Below are positions 44,101 through 55,690 of a stretch of 64,000 nt of DNA, in pieces. Location of the stretch: positions 209,687,993 through 209,751,992 of the forward strand of contig NC_080671.1 in the NCBI RefSeq assembly GCF_030247195.1, in the 5' to 3' direction. Within the stretch, counting starts at the first letter, position 1. Every line of letters starts with the position of its first letter. The translations under genes and the position numbers were made by a program. The notes beneath the pieces were generated by a model that was given only the letters and a program-made list of their open reading frames with translations, searched no databases and was not told the DNA's origin. Origin of the DNA: Topomyia yanbarensis. Taxonomy: Eukaryota; Arthropoda; Insecta; Diptera; Culicidae.

Positions 44101-47100
44101 TAAAATTCTAAAATTCTAAAATTCTAAAATTCTAAAATTCTAAAATTCTAAAATTCTAAAATTCTAAAATTCTAAAATTCTAAGATTCTAAAATTCTAAG
44201 ATTCTAAAATTCTAAAATTCTAAAATTCTAAAATTCTAAAATTCTAAAATTCTAAAATTCTAAAATTCTAAAATTCTAAAATTCTAAAATTCTAAAATTC
44301 TAAAATTCTAAAATTCTAAAATTCTAAAATTCTAAAATTCTAAAATTCTAAAATTCTAAAATTCTAAAATTCTAAAATTCTAAAATTCTAAAATTCTAAA
44401 ATTCTAAAATTCTAAAATTCTAAAATTCTAAAATTCTAAATTCTAAAATTCTAAAATTCTAAAATTCTAAAATTCTAAAATTCTAAAATTCTAAAATTCT
44501 AAAATTCTAAAATTCTAAAATTCTAAAATTCTAAAATTCTAAAAATTCTAAAATTCTAAAATTCTAAAATTCTAAAATTCTAAAATTCTAAAATTCTAAA
44601 TTCTAAAATTCTAAAATTCTAAAATTCTAAAATTCTAAAATTCTAAAATTCTAAAATTCTAAATTCTAAAATTCTAAAATTCTAAAATTCTAAAATTCTA
44701 AAATTCTAAAATTCTAAAATTCTAAAATTCTAAAATTCTAAAATTCTAAAATTCTAAAATTCTAAAATTCTAAAATTCTAAAATTCTAAAATTCTAAAAT
44801 TCTAAAATTCTAAAATTCTAAAATTCTAAAATTCTAAAATTCTAAAATTCTAAAATTCTAAAATTCTAAAATTCTAAAATTCTAAAATTCTAAAATTCTA
44901 AAATTCTAAAATTCTAAAATTCTAAAATTCTAAAATTCTAAAATTCTAAAATTCTAAATTCTAAAATTCTAAAATTCTAAAATTCTAAAATTCTAAAATT
45001 CTAAAATTCTAAAATTCTAAAATTCTAAAATTCTAAAATTCTAAAATTCTAAAATTCTAAAATTCTAAAATTCTAAAATTCTAAAATTCTAAAATTCTAA
45101 AATTCTAAAATTCTAAAATTCTAAAATTCTAAAATTCTAAAATTCTAAAATTCTAAAATTCTAAAATTCTAAAATTCTAAAATTCTAAAATTCTAAAATT
45201 CTAAATTCTAAAATTCTAAAATTCTAAAATTCTAAAATTCTAAAATTCTAAAATTCTAAAATTCTAAAATTCTAAAATTCTAAAATTCTAAATTCTAAAA
45301 TTCTAAAATTCTAAAATTCTAAAATTCTAAAATTCTAAAATTCTAAAATTCTAAAATTCTAAAATTCTAAAATTCTAAAATTCTAAAATTCTAAAATTCT
45401 AAAATTCTAAAATTCTAAAATTCTAAAATTCTAAAATTCTAAAATTCTAAAATTCTAAAATTCTAAAATTCTAAAATTCTAAAATTCTAAAATTCTAAAA
45501 TTCTAAAATTCTAAAATTCTAAAATTCTAAAATTCTAAAATTCTAAAATTCTAAAATTCTAAAATTCTAAAATTCTAAAATTCTAAAATTCTAAAATTCT
45601 AAAATTCTAAAATTCTAAAATTCTAAAATTCTAAAATTCTAAAATTCTAAAATTCTAAAATTCTAAAATTCTAAAATTCTAAAATTCTAAAATTCTAAAA
45701 TTCTAAAATTCTAAAATTCTAAAATTCTAAAATTCTAAAATTCTAGAAATTCTAGAATTCTAAAATTCTAAAATTCTAAAATTCTAAAATTCTAAAATTC
45801 TAAAATTCTAAAATTCTAAAATTCTAAATTCTAAAATTCTAAAATTCTAAAATTCTAAAATTCTAAAATTCTAAAATTCTAAAATTCTAAAATTCTAAAA
45901 TTCTAAATTCCAAAATTCCAAAATTCTAAAATTCTAAAATTCTAAAATTCTAAAATTCTAAAATTCTAAAATTCTAAAATTCTAAAATTCTAAAATTCTA
46001 AAATTCTAAAATTCTAAAATTCTAAAATTCTAAAATTCTAAAATTCTAAAATTCTAAAATTCTAAAATTCTAAAATTCTAAAATTCTAAAATTCTAAAAT
46101 TCTAAAATTCTAAAATTCTAAAATTCTAAAATTCTAAAATTCTAAAATTCTAAAATTCTAAAATTCTAAAATTCTAAAATTCTAAAATTCTAAAATTCTA
46201 AAATTCTAAAATTCTAAAATTCTAAAATTCTAAAATTCTAAAATTCTAAAATTCTAAAATTCTAAAATTCTAAAATTCTAAAATTCTAAAATTCTAAAAT
46301 TCTAAAATTCTAAAATTCTAAAATTCTAAAATTCTAAAATTCTAAAATTCTAAAATTCTAAAATTCTAAAATTCTAAAATTCTAAAATTCTAAAATTCTA
46401 AAATTCTAAAATTCTAAAATTCTAAAATTCTAAAATTCTAAAATTCTAAAATTCTAAAATTCTAAAATTCTAAAATTCTAAAATTCTAAAATTCTAAAAT
46501 TCTAAAATTCTAAAATTCTAAAATTCTAAAATTCTAAAATTCTAAAATTCTAAAATTCTAAAATTCTAAAATTCTAAAATTCTAAAATTCTAAGATTCTA
46601 AGAATTCTAAAATTCTAAAATTCTAAAATTCTAAAATTCTAAAATTCTAAAATTCTAAAATTCTAAAATTCTAAAATTCTAAAATTCTAAAATTCTAAAA
46701 TTCTAAAATTCTAAAATTCTAAAATTCTAAAATTCTAAAATTCTAAAATTCTAAAATTCTAAAATTCTAAAATTCTAAAATTCTAAAATTCTAAAATTCT
46801 AAAATTCTAAAATTCTAAAATTCTAAAATTCTAAAATTCTAAAATTCTAAAATTCTAAAATTCTAAAATTCTAAAATTCTAAAATTCTAAAATTCTAAAA
46901 TTCTAAAATTCTAAAATTCTAAAATTCTAAAATTCTAAAATTCTAAAATTCTAAAATTCTAAAATTCTAAAATTCTAAAATTCTAAAATTCTAAAATTCT
47001 AAAATTCTAAAATTCTAAAATTCTAAAATTCTAAAATTCTAAAATTCTAAAATTCTAAAATTCTAAAATTCTAAAATTCTAAAATTCTAAAATTCTAAAA

Positions 47101-50100
47101 TTCTAAAATTCTAAAATTCTAAAATTCTAAAATTCTAAAATTCTAAAATTCTAAAATTCTAAAATTCTAAAATTCTAAAATTCTAAAATTCTAAAATTCT
47201 AAAATTCTAAAATTCTAAAATTCTAAAATTCTAAAATTCTAAAATTCTAAAATTCTAAAATTCTAAAATTCTAAAATTCTAAAATTCTAAAATTCTAAAA
47301 TTCTAAAATTCTAAAATTCTAAAATTCTAAAATTCTAAAATTCTAAAATTCTAAAATTCTAAAATTCTAAAATTCTAAAATTCTAAAATTCTAAAATTCT
47401 AAAATTCTAAAATTCTAAAATTCTAAAATTCTAAAATTCTAAAATTCTAAAATTCTAAAATTCTAAAATTCTAAAATTCTAAAATTCTAAAATTCTAAAA
47501 TTCTAAAATTCTAAAATTCTAAAATTCTAAAATTCTAAAATTCTAAAATTCTAAAATTCTAAAATTCTAAAATTCTAAAATTCTAAAATTCTAAAATTCT
47601 AAAATTCTAAAATTCTAAAATTCTAAAATTCTAAAATTCTAAAATTCTAAAATTCTAAAATTCTAAAATTCTAAAATTCTAAAATTCTAAAATTCTAAAA
47701 TTCTAAAATTCTAAAATTCTAAAATTCTAAAATTCTAAAATTCTAAAATTCTAAAATTCTAAAATTCTAAAATTCTAAAATTCTAAAATTCTAAAATTCT
47801 AAAATTCTAAAATTCTAAAATTCTAAAATTCTAAAATTCTAAAATTCTAAAATTCTAAAATTCTAAAATTCTAAAATTCTAAAATTCTAAAATTCTAAAA
47901 TTCTAAAATTCTAAAATTCTAAAATTCTAAAATTCTAAAATTCTAAAATTCTAAAATTCTAAAATTCTAAAATTCTAAAATTCTAAAATTCTAAAATTCT
48001 AAAATTCTAAAATTCTAAAATTCTAAAATTCTAAAATTCTAAAATTCTAAAATTCTAAAATTCTAAAATTCTAAAATTCTAAAATTCTAAAATTCTAAAA
48101 TTCTAAAATTCTAAAATTCTAAAATTCTAAAATTCTAAAATTCTAAAATTCTAAAATTCTAAAATTCTAAAATTCTAAAATTCTAAAATTCTAAAATTCT
48201 AAAATTCTAAAATTCTAAAATTCTAAAATTCTAAAATTCTAAAATTCTAAAATTCTAAAATTCTAAAATTCTAAAATTCTAAAATTCTAAAATTCTAAAA
48301 TTCTAAAATTCTAAAATTCTAAAATTCTAAAATTCTAAAATTCTAAAATTCTAAAATTCTAAAATTCTAAAATTCTAAAATTCTAAAATTCTAAAATTCT
48401 AAAATTCTAAAATTCTAAAATTCTAAAATTCTAAAATTCTAAAATTCTAAAATTCTAAAATTCTAAAATTCTAAAATTCTAAAATTCTAAAATTCTAAAA
48501 TTCTAAAATTCTAAAATTCTAAAATTCTAAAATTCTAAAATTCTAAAATTCTAAAATTCTAAAATTCTAAAATTCTAAAATTCTAAAATTCTAAAATTCT
48601 AAAATTCTAAAATTCTAAAATTCTAAAATTCTAAAATTCTAAAATTCTAAAATTCTAAAATTCTAAAATTCTAAAATTCTAAAATTCTAAAATTCTAAAA
48701 TTCTAAAATTCTAAAATTCTAAAATTCTAAAATTCTAAAATTCTAAAATTCTAAAATTCTAAAATTCTAAAATTCTAAAATTCTAAAATTCTAAAATTCT
48801 AAAATTCTAAAATTCTAAAATTCTAAAATTCTAAAATTCTAAAATTCTAAAATTCTAAAATTCTAAAATTCTAAAATTCTAAAATTCTAAAATTCTAAAA
48901 TTCTAAAATTCTAAAATTCTAAAATTCTAAAATTCTAAAATTCTAAAATTCTAAAATTCTAAAATTCTAAAATTCTAAAATTCTAAAATTCTAAAATTCT
49001 AAAATTCTAAAATTCTAAAATTCTAAAATTCTAAAATTCTAAAATTCTAAAATTCTAAAATTCTAAAATTCTAAAATTCTAAAATTCTAAAATTCTAAAA
49101 TTCTAAAATTCTAAAATTCTAAAATTCTAAAATTCTAAAATTCTAAAATTCTAAAATTCTAAAATTCTAAAATTCTAAAATTCTAAAATTCTAAAATTCT
49201 AAAATTCTAAAATTCTAAAATTCTAAAATTCTAAAATTCTAAAATTCTAAAATTCTAAAATTCTAAAATTCTAAAATTCTAAAATTCTAAAATTCTAAAA
49301 TTCTAAAATTCTAAAATTCTAAAATTCTAAAATTCTAAAATTCTAAAATTCTAAAATTCTAAAATTCTAAAATTCTAAAATTCTAAAATTCTAAAATTCT
49401 AAAATTCTAAAATTCTAAAATTCTAAAATTCTAAAATTCTAAAATTCTAAAATTCTAAAATTCTAAAATTCTAAAATTCTAAAATTCTAAAATTCTAAAA
49501 TTCTAAAATTCTAAAATTCTAAAATTCTAAAATTCTAAAATTCTAAAATTCTAAAATTCTAAAATTCTAAAATTCTAAAATTCTAAAATTCTAAAATTCT
49601 AAAATTCTAAAATTCTAAAATTCTAAAATTCTAAAATTCTAAAATTCTAAAATTCTAAAATTCTAAAATTCTAAAATTCTAAAATTCTAAAATTCTAAAA
49701 TTCTAAAATTCTAAAATTCTAAAATTCTAAAATTCTAAAATTCTAAAATTCTAAAATTCTAAAATTCTAAAATTCTAAAATTCTAAAATTCTAAAATTCT
49801 AAAATTCTAAAATTCTAAAATTCTAAAATTCTAAAATTCTAAAATTCTAAAATTCTAAAATTCTAAAATTCTAAAATTCTAAAATTCTAAAATTCTAAAA
49901 TTCTAAAATTCTAAAATTCTAAAATTCTAAAATTCTAAAATTCTAAAATTCTAAAATTCTAAAATTCTAAAATTCTAAAATTCTAAAATTCTAAAATTCT
50001 AAAATTCTAAAATTCTAAAATTCTAAAATTCTAAAATTCTAAAATTCTAAAATTCTAAAATTCTAAAATTCTAAAATTCTAAAATTCTAAAATTCTAAAA

Positions 50101-52524
50101 TTCTAAAATTCTAAAATTCTAAAATTCTAAAATTCTAAAATTCTAAAATTCTAAAATTCTAAAATTCTAAAATTCTAAAATTCTAAAATTCTAAAATTCT
50201 AAAATTCTAAAATTCTAAAATTCTAAAATTCTAAAATTCTAAAATTCTAAAATTCTAAAATTCTAAAATTCTAAAATTCTAAAATTCTAAAATTCTAAAA
50301 TTCTAAAATTCTAAAATTCTAAAATTCTAAAATTCTAAAATTCTAAAATTCTAAAATTCTAAAATTCTAAAATTCTAAAATTCTAAAATTCTAAAATTCT
50401 AAAATTCTAAAATTCTAAAATTCTAAAATTCTAAAATTCTAAAATTCTAAAATTCTAAAATTCTAAAATTCTAAAATTCTAAAATTCTAAAATTCTAAAA
50501 TTCTAAAATTCTAAAATTCTAAAATTCTAAAATTCTAAAATTCTAAAATTCTAAAATTCTAAAATTCTAAAATTCTAAAATTCTAAAATTCTAAAATTCT
50601 AAAATTCTAAAATTCTAAAATTCTAAAATTCTAAAATTCTAAAATTCTAAAATTCTAAAATTCTAAAATTCTAAAATTCTAAAATTCTAAAATTCTAAAA
50701 TTCTAAAATTCTAAAATTCTAAAATTCTAAAATTCTAAAATTCTAAAATTCTAAAATTCTAAAATTCTAAAATTCTAAAATTCTAAAATTCTAAAATTCT
50801 AAAATTCTAAAATTCTAAAATTCTAAAATTCTAAAATTCTAAAATTCTAAAATTCTAAAATTCTAAAATTCTAAAATTCTAAAATTCTAAAATTCTAAAA
50901 TTCTAAAATTCTAAAATTCTAAAATTCTAAAATTCTAAAATTCTAAAATTCTAAAATTCTAAAATTCTAAAATTCTAAAATTCTAAAATTCTAAAATTCT
51001 AAAATTCTAAAATTCTAAAATTCTAAAATTCTAAAATTCTAAAATTCTAAAATTCTAAAATTCTAAAATTCTAAAATTCTAAAATTCTAAAATTCTAAAA
51101 TTCTAAAATTCTAAAATTCTAAAATTCTAAAATTCTAAAATTCTAAAATTCTAAAATTCTAAAATTCTAAAATTCTAAAATTCTAAAATTCTAAAATTCT
51201 AAAATTCTAAAATTCTAAAATTCTAAAATTCTAAAATTCTAAAATTCTAAAATTCTAAAATTCTAAAATTCTAAAATTCTAAAATTCTAAAATTCTAAAA
51301 TTCTAAAATTCTAAAATTCTAAAATTCTAAAATTCTAAAATTCTAAAATTCTAAAATTCTAAAATTCTAAAATTCTAAAATTCTAAAATTCTAAAATTCT
51401 AAAATTCTAAAATTCTAAAATTCTAAAATTCTAAAATTCTAAAATTCTAAAATTCTAAAATTCTAAAATTCTAAAATTCTAAAATTCTAAAATTCTAAAA
51501 TTCTAAAATTCTAAAATTCTAAAATTCTAAAATTCTAAAATTCTAAAATTCTAAAATTCTAAAATTCTAAAATTCTAAAATTCTAAAATTCTAAAATTCT
51601 AAAATTCTAAAATTCTAAAATTCTAAAATTCTAAAATTCTAAAATTCTAAAATTCTAAAATTCTAAAATTCTAAAATTCTAAAATTCTAAAATTCTAAAA
51701 TTCTAAAATTCTAAAATTCTAAAATTCTAAAATTCTAAAATTCTAAAATTCTAAAATTCTAAAATTCTAAAATTCTAAAATTCTAAAATTCTAAAATTCT
51801 AAAATTCTAAAATTCTAAAATTCTAAAATTCTAAAATTCTAAAATTCTAAAATTCTAAAATTCTAAAATTCTAAAATTCTAAAATTCTAAAATTCTAAAA
51901 TTCTAAAATTCTAAAATTCTAAAATTCTAAAATTCTAAAATTCTAAAATTCTAAAATTCTAAAATTCTAAAATTCTAAAATTCTAAAATTCTAAAATTCT
52001 AAAATTCTAAAATTCTAAAATTCTAAAATTCTAAAATTCTAAAATTCTAAAATTCTAAAATTCTAAAATTCTAAAATTCTAAAATTCTAAAATTCTAAAA
52101 TTCTAAAATTCTAAAATTCTAAAATTCTAAAATTCTAAAATTCTAAAATTCTAAAATTCTAAAATTCTAAAATTCTAAAATTCTAAAATTCTAAAATTCT
52201 AAAATTCTAAAATTCTAAAATTCTAAAATTCTAAAATTCTAAAATTCTAAAATTCTAAAATTCTAAAATTCTAAAATTCTAAAATTCTAAAATTCTAAAA
52301 TTCTAAAATTCTAAAATTCTAAAATTCTAAAATTCTAAAATTCTAAAATTCTAAAATTCTAAAATTCTAAAATTCTAAAATTCTAAAATTCTAAAATTCT
52401 AAAATTCTAAAATTCTAAAATTCTAAAATTCTAAAATTCTAAAATTCTAAAATTCTAAAATTCTAAAATTCTAAAATTCTAAAATTCTAAAATTCTAAAA
52501 TTCTAAAATTCTAAAATTCTAAAA
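41101..52524 (+). repeat. Giant (AAAATTCT)n octamer satellite, >11.4 kb
   Basis: About 1,400 tandem copies of the 8-mer AAAATTCT, 87.5% A+T. Sparse variants are confined to the left half: 7-mers lacking one A (for example about 42748, 43738, 43864, 44440, 44957, 45202, 45291, 45830), an extra A near 44544, CTAGAATTCTAG near 42377 and 45744, CCAAAATTCC near 42519 and 45910, and TAAGATTC near 44183 and 46592. From about 46612 to 52524 (5.9 kb) I see no variant at all. The array runs into an assembly gap, so its true length is unknown. No ORF or promoter is embedded. Confidence 0.97.
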
Positions 52525-53024
52525 NNNNNNNNNNNNNNNNNNNNNNNNNNNNNNNNNNNNNNNNNNNNNNNNNNNNNNNNNNNNNNNNNNNNNNNNNNNN
52601 NNNNNNNNNNNNNNNNNNNNNNNNNNNNNNNNNNNNNNNNNNNNNNNNNNNNNNNNNNNNNNNNNNNNNNNNNNNNNNNNNNNNNNNNNNNNNNNNNNNN
52701 NNNNNNNNNNNNNNNNNNNNNNNNNNNNNNNNNNNNNNNNNNNNNNNNNNNNNNNNNNNNNNNNNNNNNNNNNNNNNNNNNNNNNNNNNNNNNNNNNNNN
52801 NNNNNNNNNNNNNNNNNNNNNNNNNNNNNNNNNNNNNNNNNNNNNNNNNNNNNNNNNNNNNNNNNNNNNNNNNNNNNNNNNNNNNNNNNNNNNNNNNNNN
52901 NNNNNNNNNNNNNNNNNNNNNNNNNNNNNNNNNNNNNNNNNNNNNNNNNNNNNNNNNNNNNNNNNNNNNNNNNNNNNNNNNNNNNNNNNNNNNNNNNNNN
53001 NNNNNNNNNNNNNNNNNNNNNNNN
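52525..53024. other. Assembly gap (500 N)
   Basis: Exactly 500 undetermined bases directly after the octamer satellite. The round number suggests a placeholder rather than a measured length. Confidence 0.99.
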
Positions 53025-53290
53025 GTAGAATCAGGTGATTCGCATTTCTAATGCCAAAAGACCTTGACTCCTACGGTAGCAGACAAAAAGTTAAGTCGCC
53101 GGTGAGCTCTAAGCTTGCATATTTAGAAAAGCGTGGAAGGATCATCCACGCTTTTCTAAACTTTCTCCCTTCAACTCCTTGCTCTCCCTTGAGTACTATG
53201 GATCTGAATATTGAAAAATATACTTCACCTTCCAGTCCCTTGCTAATTAAATGCCGTAACAACTGTTGTTCCTACTAACCTTGCTCGTAT
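53025..53290. other. Unique sequence with a perfect 16-bp hairpin
   Basis: First sequence after the gap. TTTAGAAAAGCGTGGA (53122-53137) and its exact complement TCCACGCTTTTCTAAA (53145-53160) surround a 7-nt loop. There is no following T-run and no gene. ORFs on both strands here are short and overlap each other. Confidence 0.6.
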
Positions 53291-53788
53291 GGTTATTGTA
53301 CTCTCGAAAGTAAGGCTTTTGGCGAAGCTAGTTTAATGCGACTATGCCGCAAAGCCGAGGTGGCCTTGTTACTTGTCATCGGAATCACAAGCAAACCTGT
53401 GATCTACTCGTTTGCCCGGTATACTCAAACATAGGGGCTATCCTTAGGACAGCACGCGAAGGAAACGATGTGACATAGCCACATTAGGCAGCGACAATAT
53501 TTTATTTTTTTTAATGAGTACTATTCTATTGTTACTAAATAAGACATTGTTAATACCTAATGTGGCTACGCCACATCGATTGTTTCTTCGTGTTAAACTA
53601 GGGATACTCCCTATGCTTGAGTATACCGGGCAAACGGGTGGATCACAGGTTTGCTTGCGATTTTGATGACAAGTAAAAAGGCCACGTCGTCCGTCGGATC
53701 TTTCGCGCTTCGGATCCTTGGACTATGCGACAGAGCCGCATTAAGCAAGCTTCGCCAAAACTCTTACTTTTGGGAGCACAATAATAGG
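53291..53788. mobile_element. ~500-bp foldback MITE
   Basis: Arms of about 220 bp are inverted copies. Left arm: TTATTGTACTC, TTTTGGCGAAGCTAG, GGTGGCCTTGTTACTTGTCA, AGCAAACCTGTGATC and CGTTTGCCCGGTATACTCAA. The reverse strand of the right arm carries the same blocks in the same order (TTATTGTGCTC, TTTTGGCGAAGCTTG and so on). The right arm has an extra GGATCC-containing palindrome (TCCGAAGCGCGAAAGATCC). The centre is AT-rich. Non-coding. Confidence 0.8.
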
Positions 53789-54327
53789 TAGGTACAACTT
53801 ATTTTTAAACTTTTTAATGAATTATTAAAATTTTCGCTTCCCCCTCTTTTTTATGAATCTTCAACACTACACTAGCATATTCACGAAAGAAAAACATGTT
53901 TTCCACTTACAAGGGAAGAAGTACCTAAAGTAAACAATTACCTACTAAATCTTCTAAACTAGACAATTACCGAAAATGAACATGCAAATACGGCAAATAC
54001 AGATGTACTCAAATGCATATGTAGATGCACTTGCAGAACATAGATGCAGGTACATATTGCGCACATACAGATATGCAAAACAAATTACACAATTCGTTCT
54101 CGTTTCTCAGCTGAACGTTCTGGCCATGTATACAAATACATAATACGTAAATCTTAAAACATATACTAATATAGATTCGATCTTCGGTGGCACTTGAATG
54201 TGTATAATCAGCAAGTGCCGATGGCTGTACATAACCTCGTAAAACAAGCAAGCAAGGGCAATTGCAGATCACGGTTTTGTGCATAGACAAGCCTTAAGCA
54301 AGATGAATGACAAATAATTATAGCTAC
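53789..54327. other. AT-rich non-coding, nothing recognised
   Basis: Holds imperfect repeats of ATACAGAT / ATGCAAA words (53985-54080) but no gene that I can support. Confidence 0.4.
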
Positions 54328-54505
54328 TTAACTTTTTTCCCGCATGGTGTCCTGTGGAATATCCTCCGATGATACGTTCGTTAGCTTCTCGAAAAATGTG
54401 AATTTATCCCGCTGATACTTTTGTTTTGCCATCCAGCAGTCTGTTTATGTACGCTTTAATGTAGTAAGGCTTAACAATAGCAAATGCAACTCCGCCCCGA
54501 ATCTA
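54328..54505 (-). pseudogene. Unidentified coding-like remnant
   Basis: The minus strand reads RGGVAFAIVKPYYIKAYINR and LLDGKTK before a stop. In a shifted frame from about the same point it reads KYQRDKFTFFEKLTNVSSED and IPQDTMREKS to the TAA at 54328-54330. The two together look like one protein C terminus with a single frameshift: a short hydrophobic stretch followed by a charged tail. Not recognised. Chance cannot be excluded at this length. Confidence 0.3.
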
Positions 54506-55142
54506 TAAAGTTGAAAACTGACTTAACTTGCTTTGCGATGATTGGAAAAACACTTATGAAATTACAAAGACAATTACCTTCGCAGTCTCCATCGAAACAA
54601 AAACGTATATTGTTGGTTTTGTGCAATATTTTACCAATTAAAATGAATTTTCACACGCTGAAAAACTATTTTCTTTGGTACTTAGTGAAAAACGAGCGTA
54701 CTTGGTGAAAAACGAGAAAAAAGACAAACACCCGAAGACCTGACCGAACTGAATCATGAATGCTACTTTGTGTTTTTTGTTTATAATGAGGTTATTTAGA
54801 AATGAAGCGCATATTCGAAAGATGCATGAACGAGATGGCAAAGAAGCTCATCGTGCTATCTTTTTCGTTCTAATGGAGTAGATAGAACCATCAAAATTTT
54901 CGAGACCGATTCGCACGACAAAAATTGCACTGGGAACAACGATAAAATTCTCGTGTTCATGATTGAGAAAGGCACAATTGCACCGCTAGGTGGAGTAATA
55001 CTATGTGCACACTAAAGAGTTAAAACACGTTTTAATAATTAGCAACAAGAAAAATGTCATCAAGATAGCTTTAAAACACGTTTTTACTCGTAGTGTGAAC
55101 GTAGTATAAAACAGGTTTTTTACAATGGAATTATGTTTACCT
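54506..55142. other. Non-coding, with an isolated repeat end
   Basis: GATTGAGAAAGGCACAATTG and CACCGCTAGGTGG near 54960-54996 are the 3' end of the dispersed element at 39184-40590, here without the rest of it. Otherwise unremarkable. Confidence 0.5.
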
Positions 55143-55312
55143 AGGGGTGGGCGTAGCGTAGTTGGTAAATCGATTGCCTTGTACGCAGCGCTCCTGGGTT
55201 CGAGTCCCGACCCCGCCGGGTTAGAAATTTTTCATTAGAGATTTTTCTAACCCGAAGAGGCGAATGACCTTAAGGTTAAAACCTCTATAATCGAAATAAA
55301 AAAAATGTTCAC
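55143..55312 (+). mobile_element. tRNA-derived SINE
   Basis: The first 72 bp look like a tRNA gene: an A box TAGCGTAGTTGG (55154-55165) and a B box GGTTCGAGTCC (55197-55207) 31 nt apart, with partly complementary acceptor-like ends (GGGGT and ACCCC). The body continues with an inverted pair (TTAGAAATTTTTC / GATTTTTCTAACC) and ends CTCTATAATCGAAATAAAA, an A-rich tail. Too long and too mismatched for a functional tRNA gene. Confidence 0.75.
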
Positions 55313-55690
55313 CTATGAAATATTCAATGAAAAAAATCCTTTAGTAGCAAAAAATAAATAAATTGTGTTGAAAAAATAATCTGGGTAGTCACAGCGATTG
55401 GCGCATCATGCGTTTTCTTTGCTGTGGCGTGGCAATCGTATGCGCTGACACAAGCTGCTGAAAGGTGGTTGGTCGAATTGGCGGTCCGAATAGCTCAAAA
55501 GTGGTGAGCGTCTTAAAAATATCTGTTTTCACCCAAACAAAAATCATTCCATAGAATAGGAGCCTCAAGCTTTCCAAAATACTTACCTGTTGTTTTTTCG
55601 CTTTAATTTTAATCACGATTTTGCCATTATAATGTTTTTTGTTTTGAGGATGGCAAATATCTTGTATCTTCCTTATAGAAAAGCTGTAGA
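55313..55690. other. Spacer with a short minus-strand ORF
   Basis: A 75-codon minus-strand ORF (55389-55616) includes IRPTTFQQLVSAHTIATPQQ and a GTAAGT donor-like site near 55585. The evidence for a real exon is weak. The rest is AT-rich. Confidence 0.25.

Noticed and set aside
40720..52524. A CRISPR array or coding repeat
   Set aside because: Units are contiguous 8-mers without spacers, and the frames are stop-rich or trivially repetitive.
55143..55215. A functional tRNA gene
   Set aside because: A and B boxes are present, but the cloverleaf is imperfect and the sequence continues as a SINE body with an A-rich tail.
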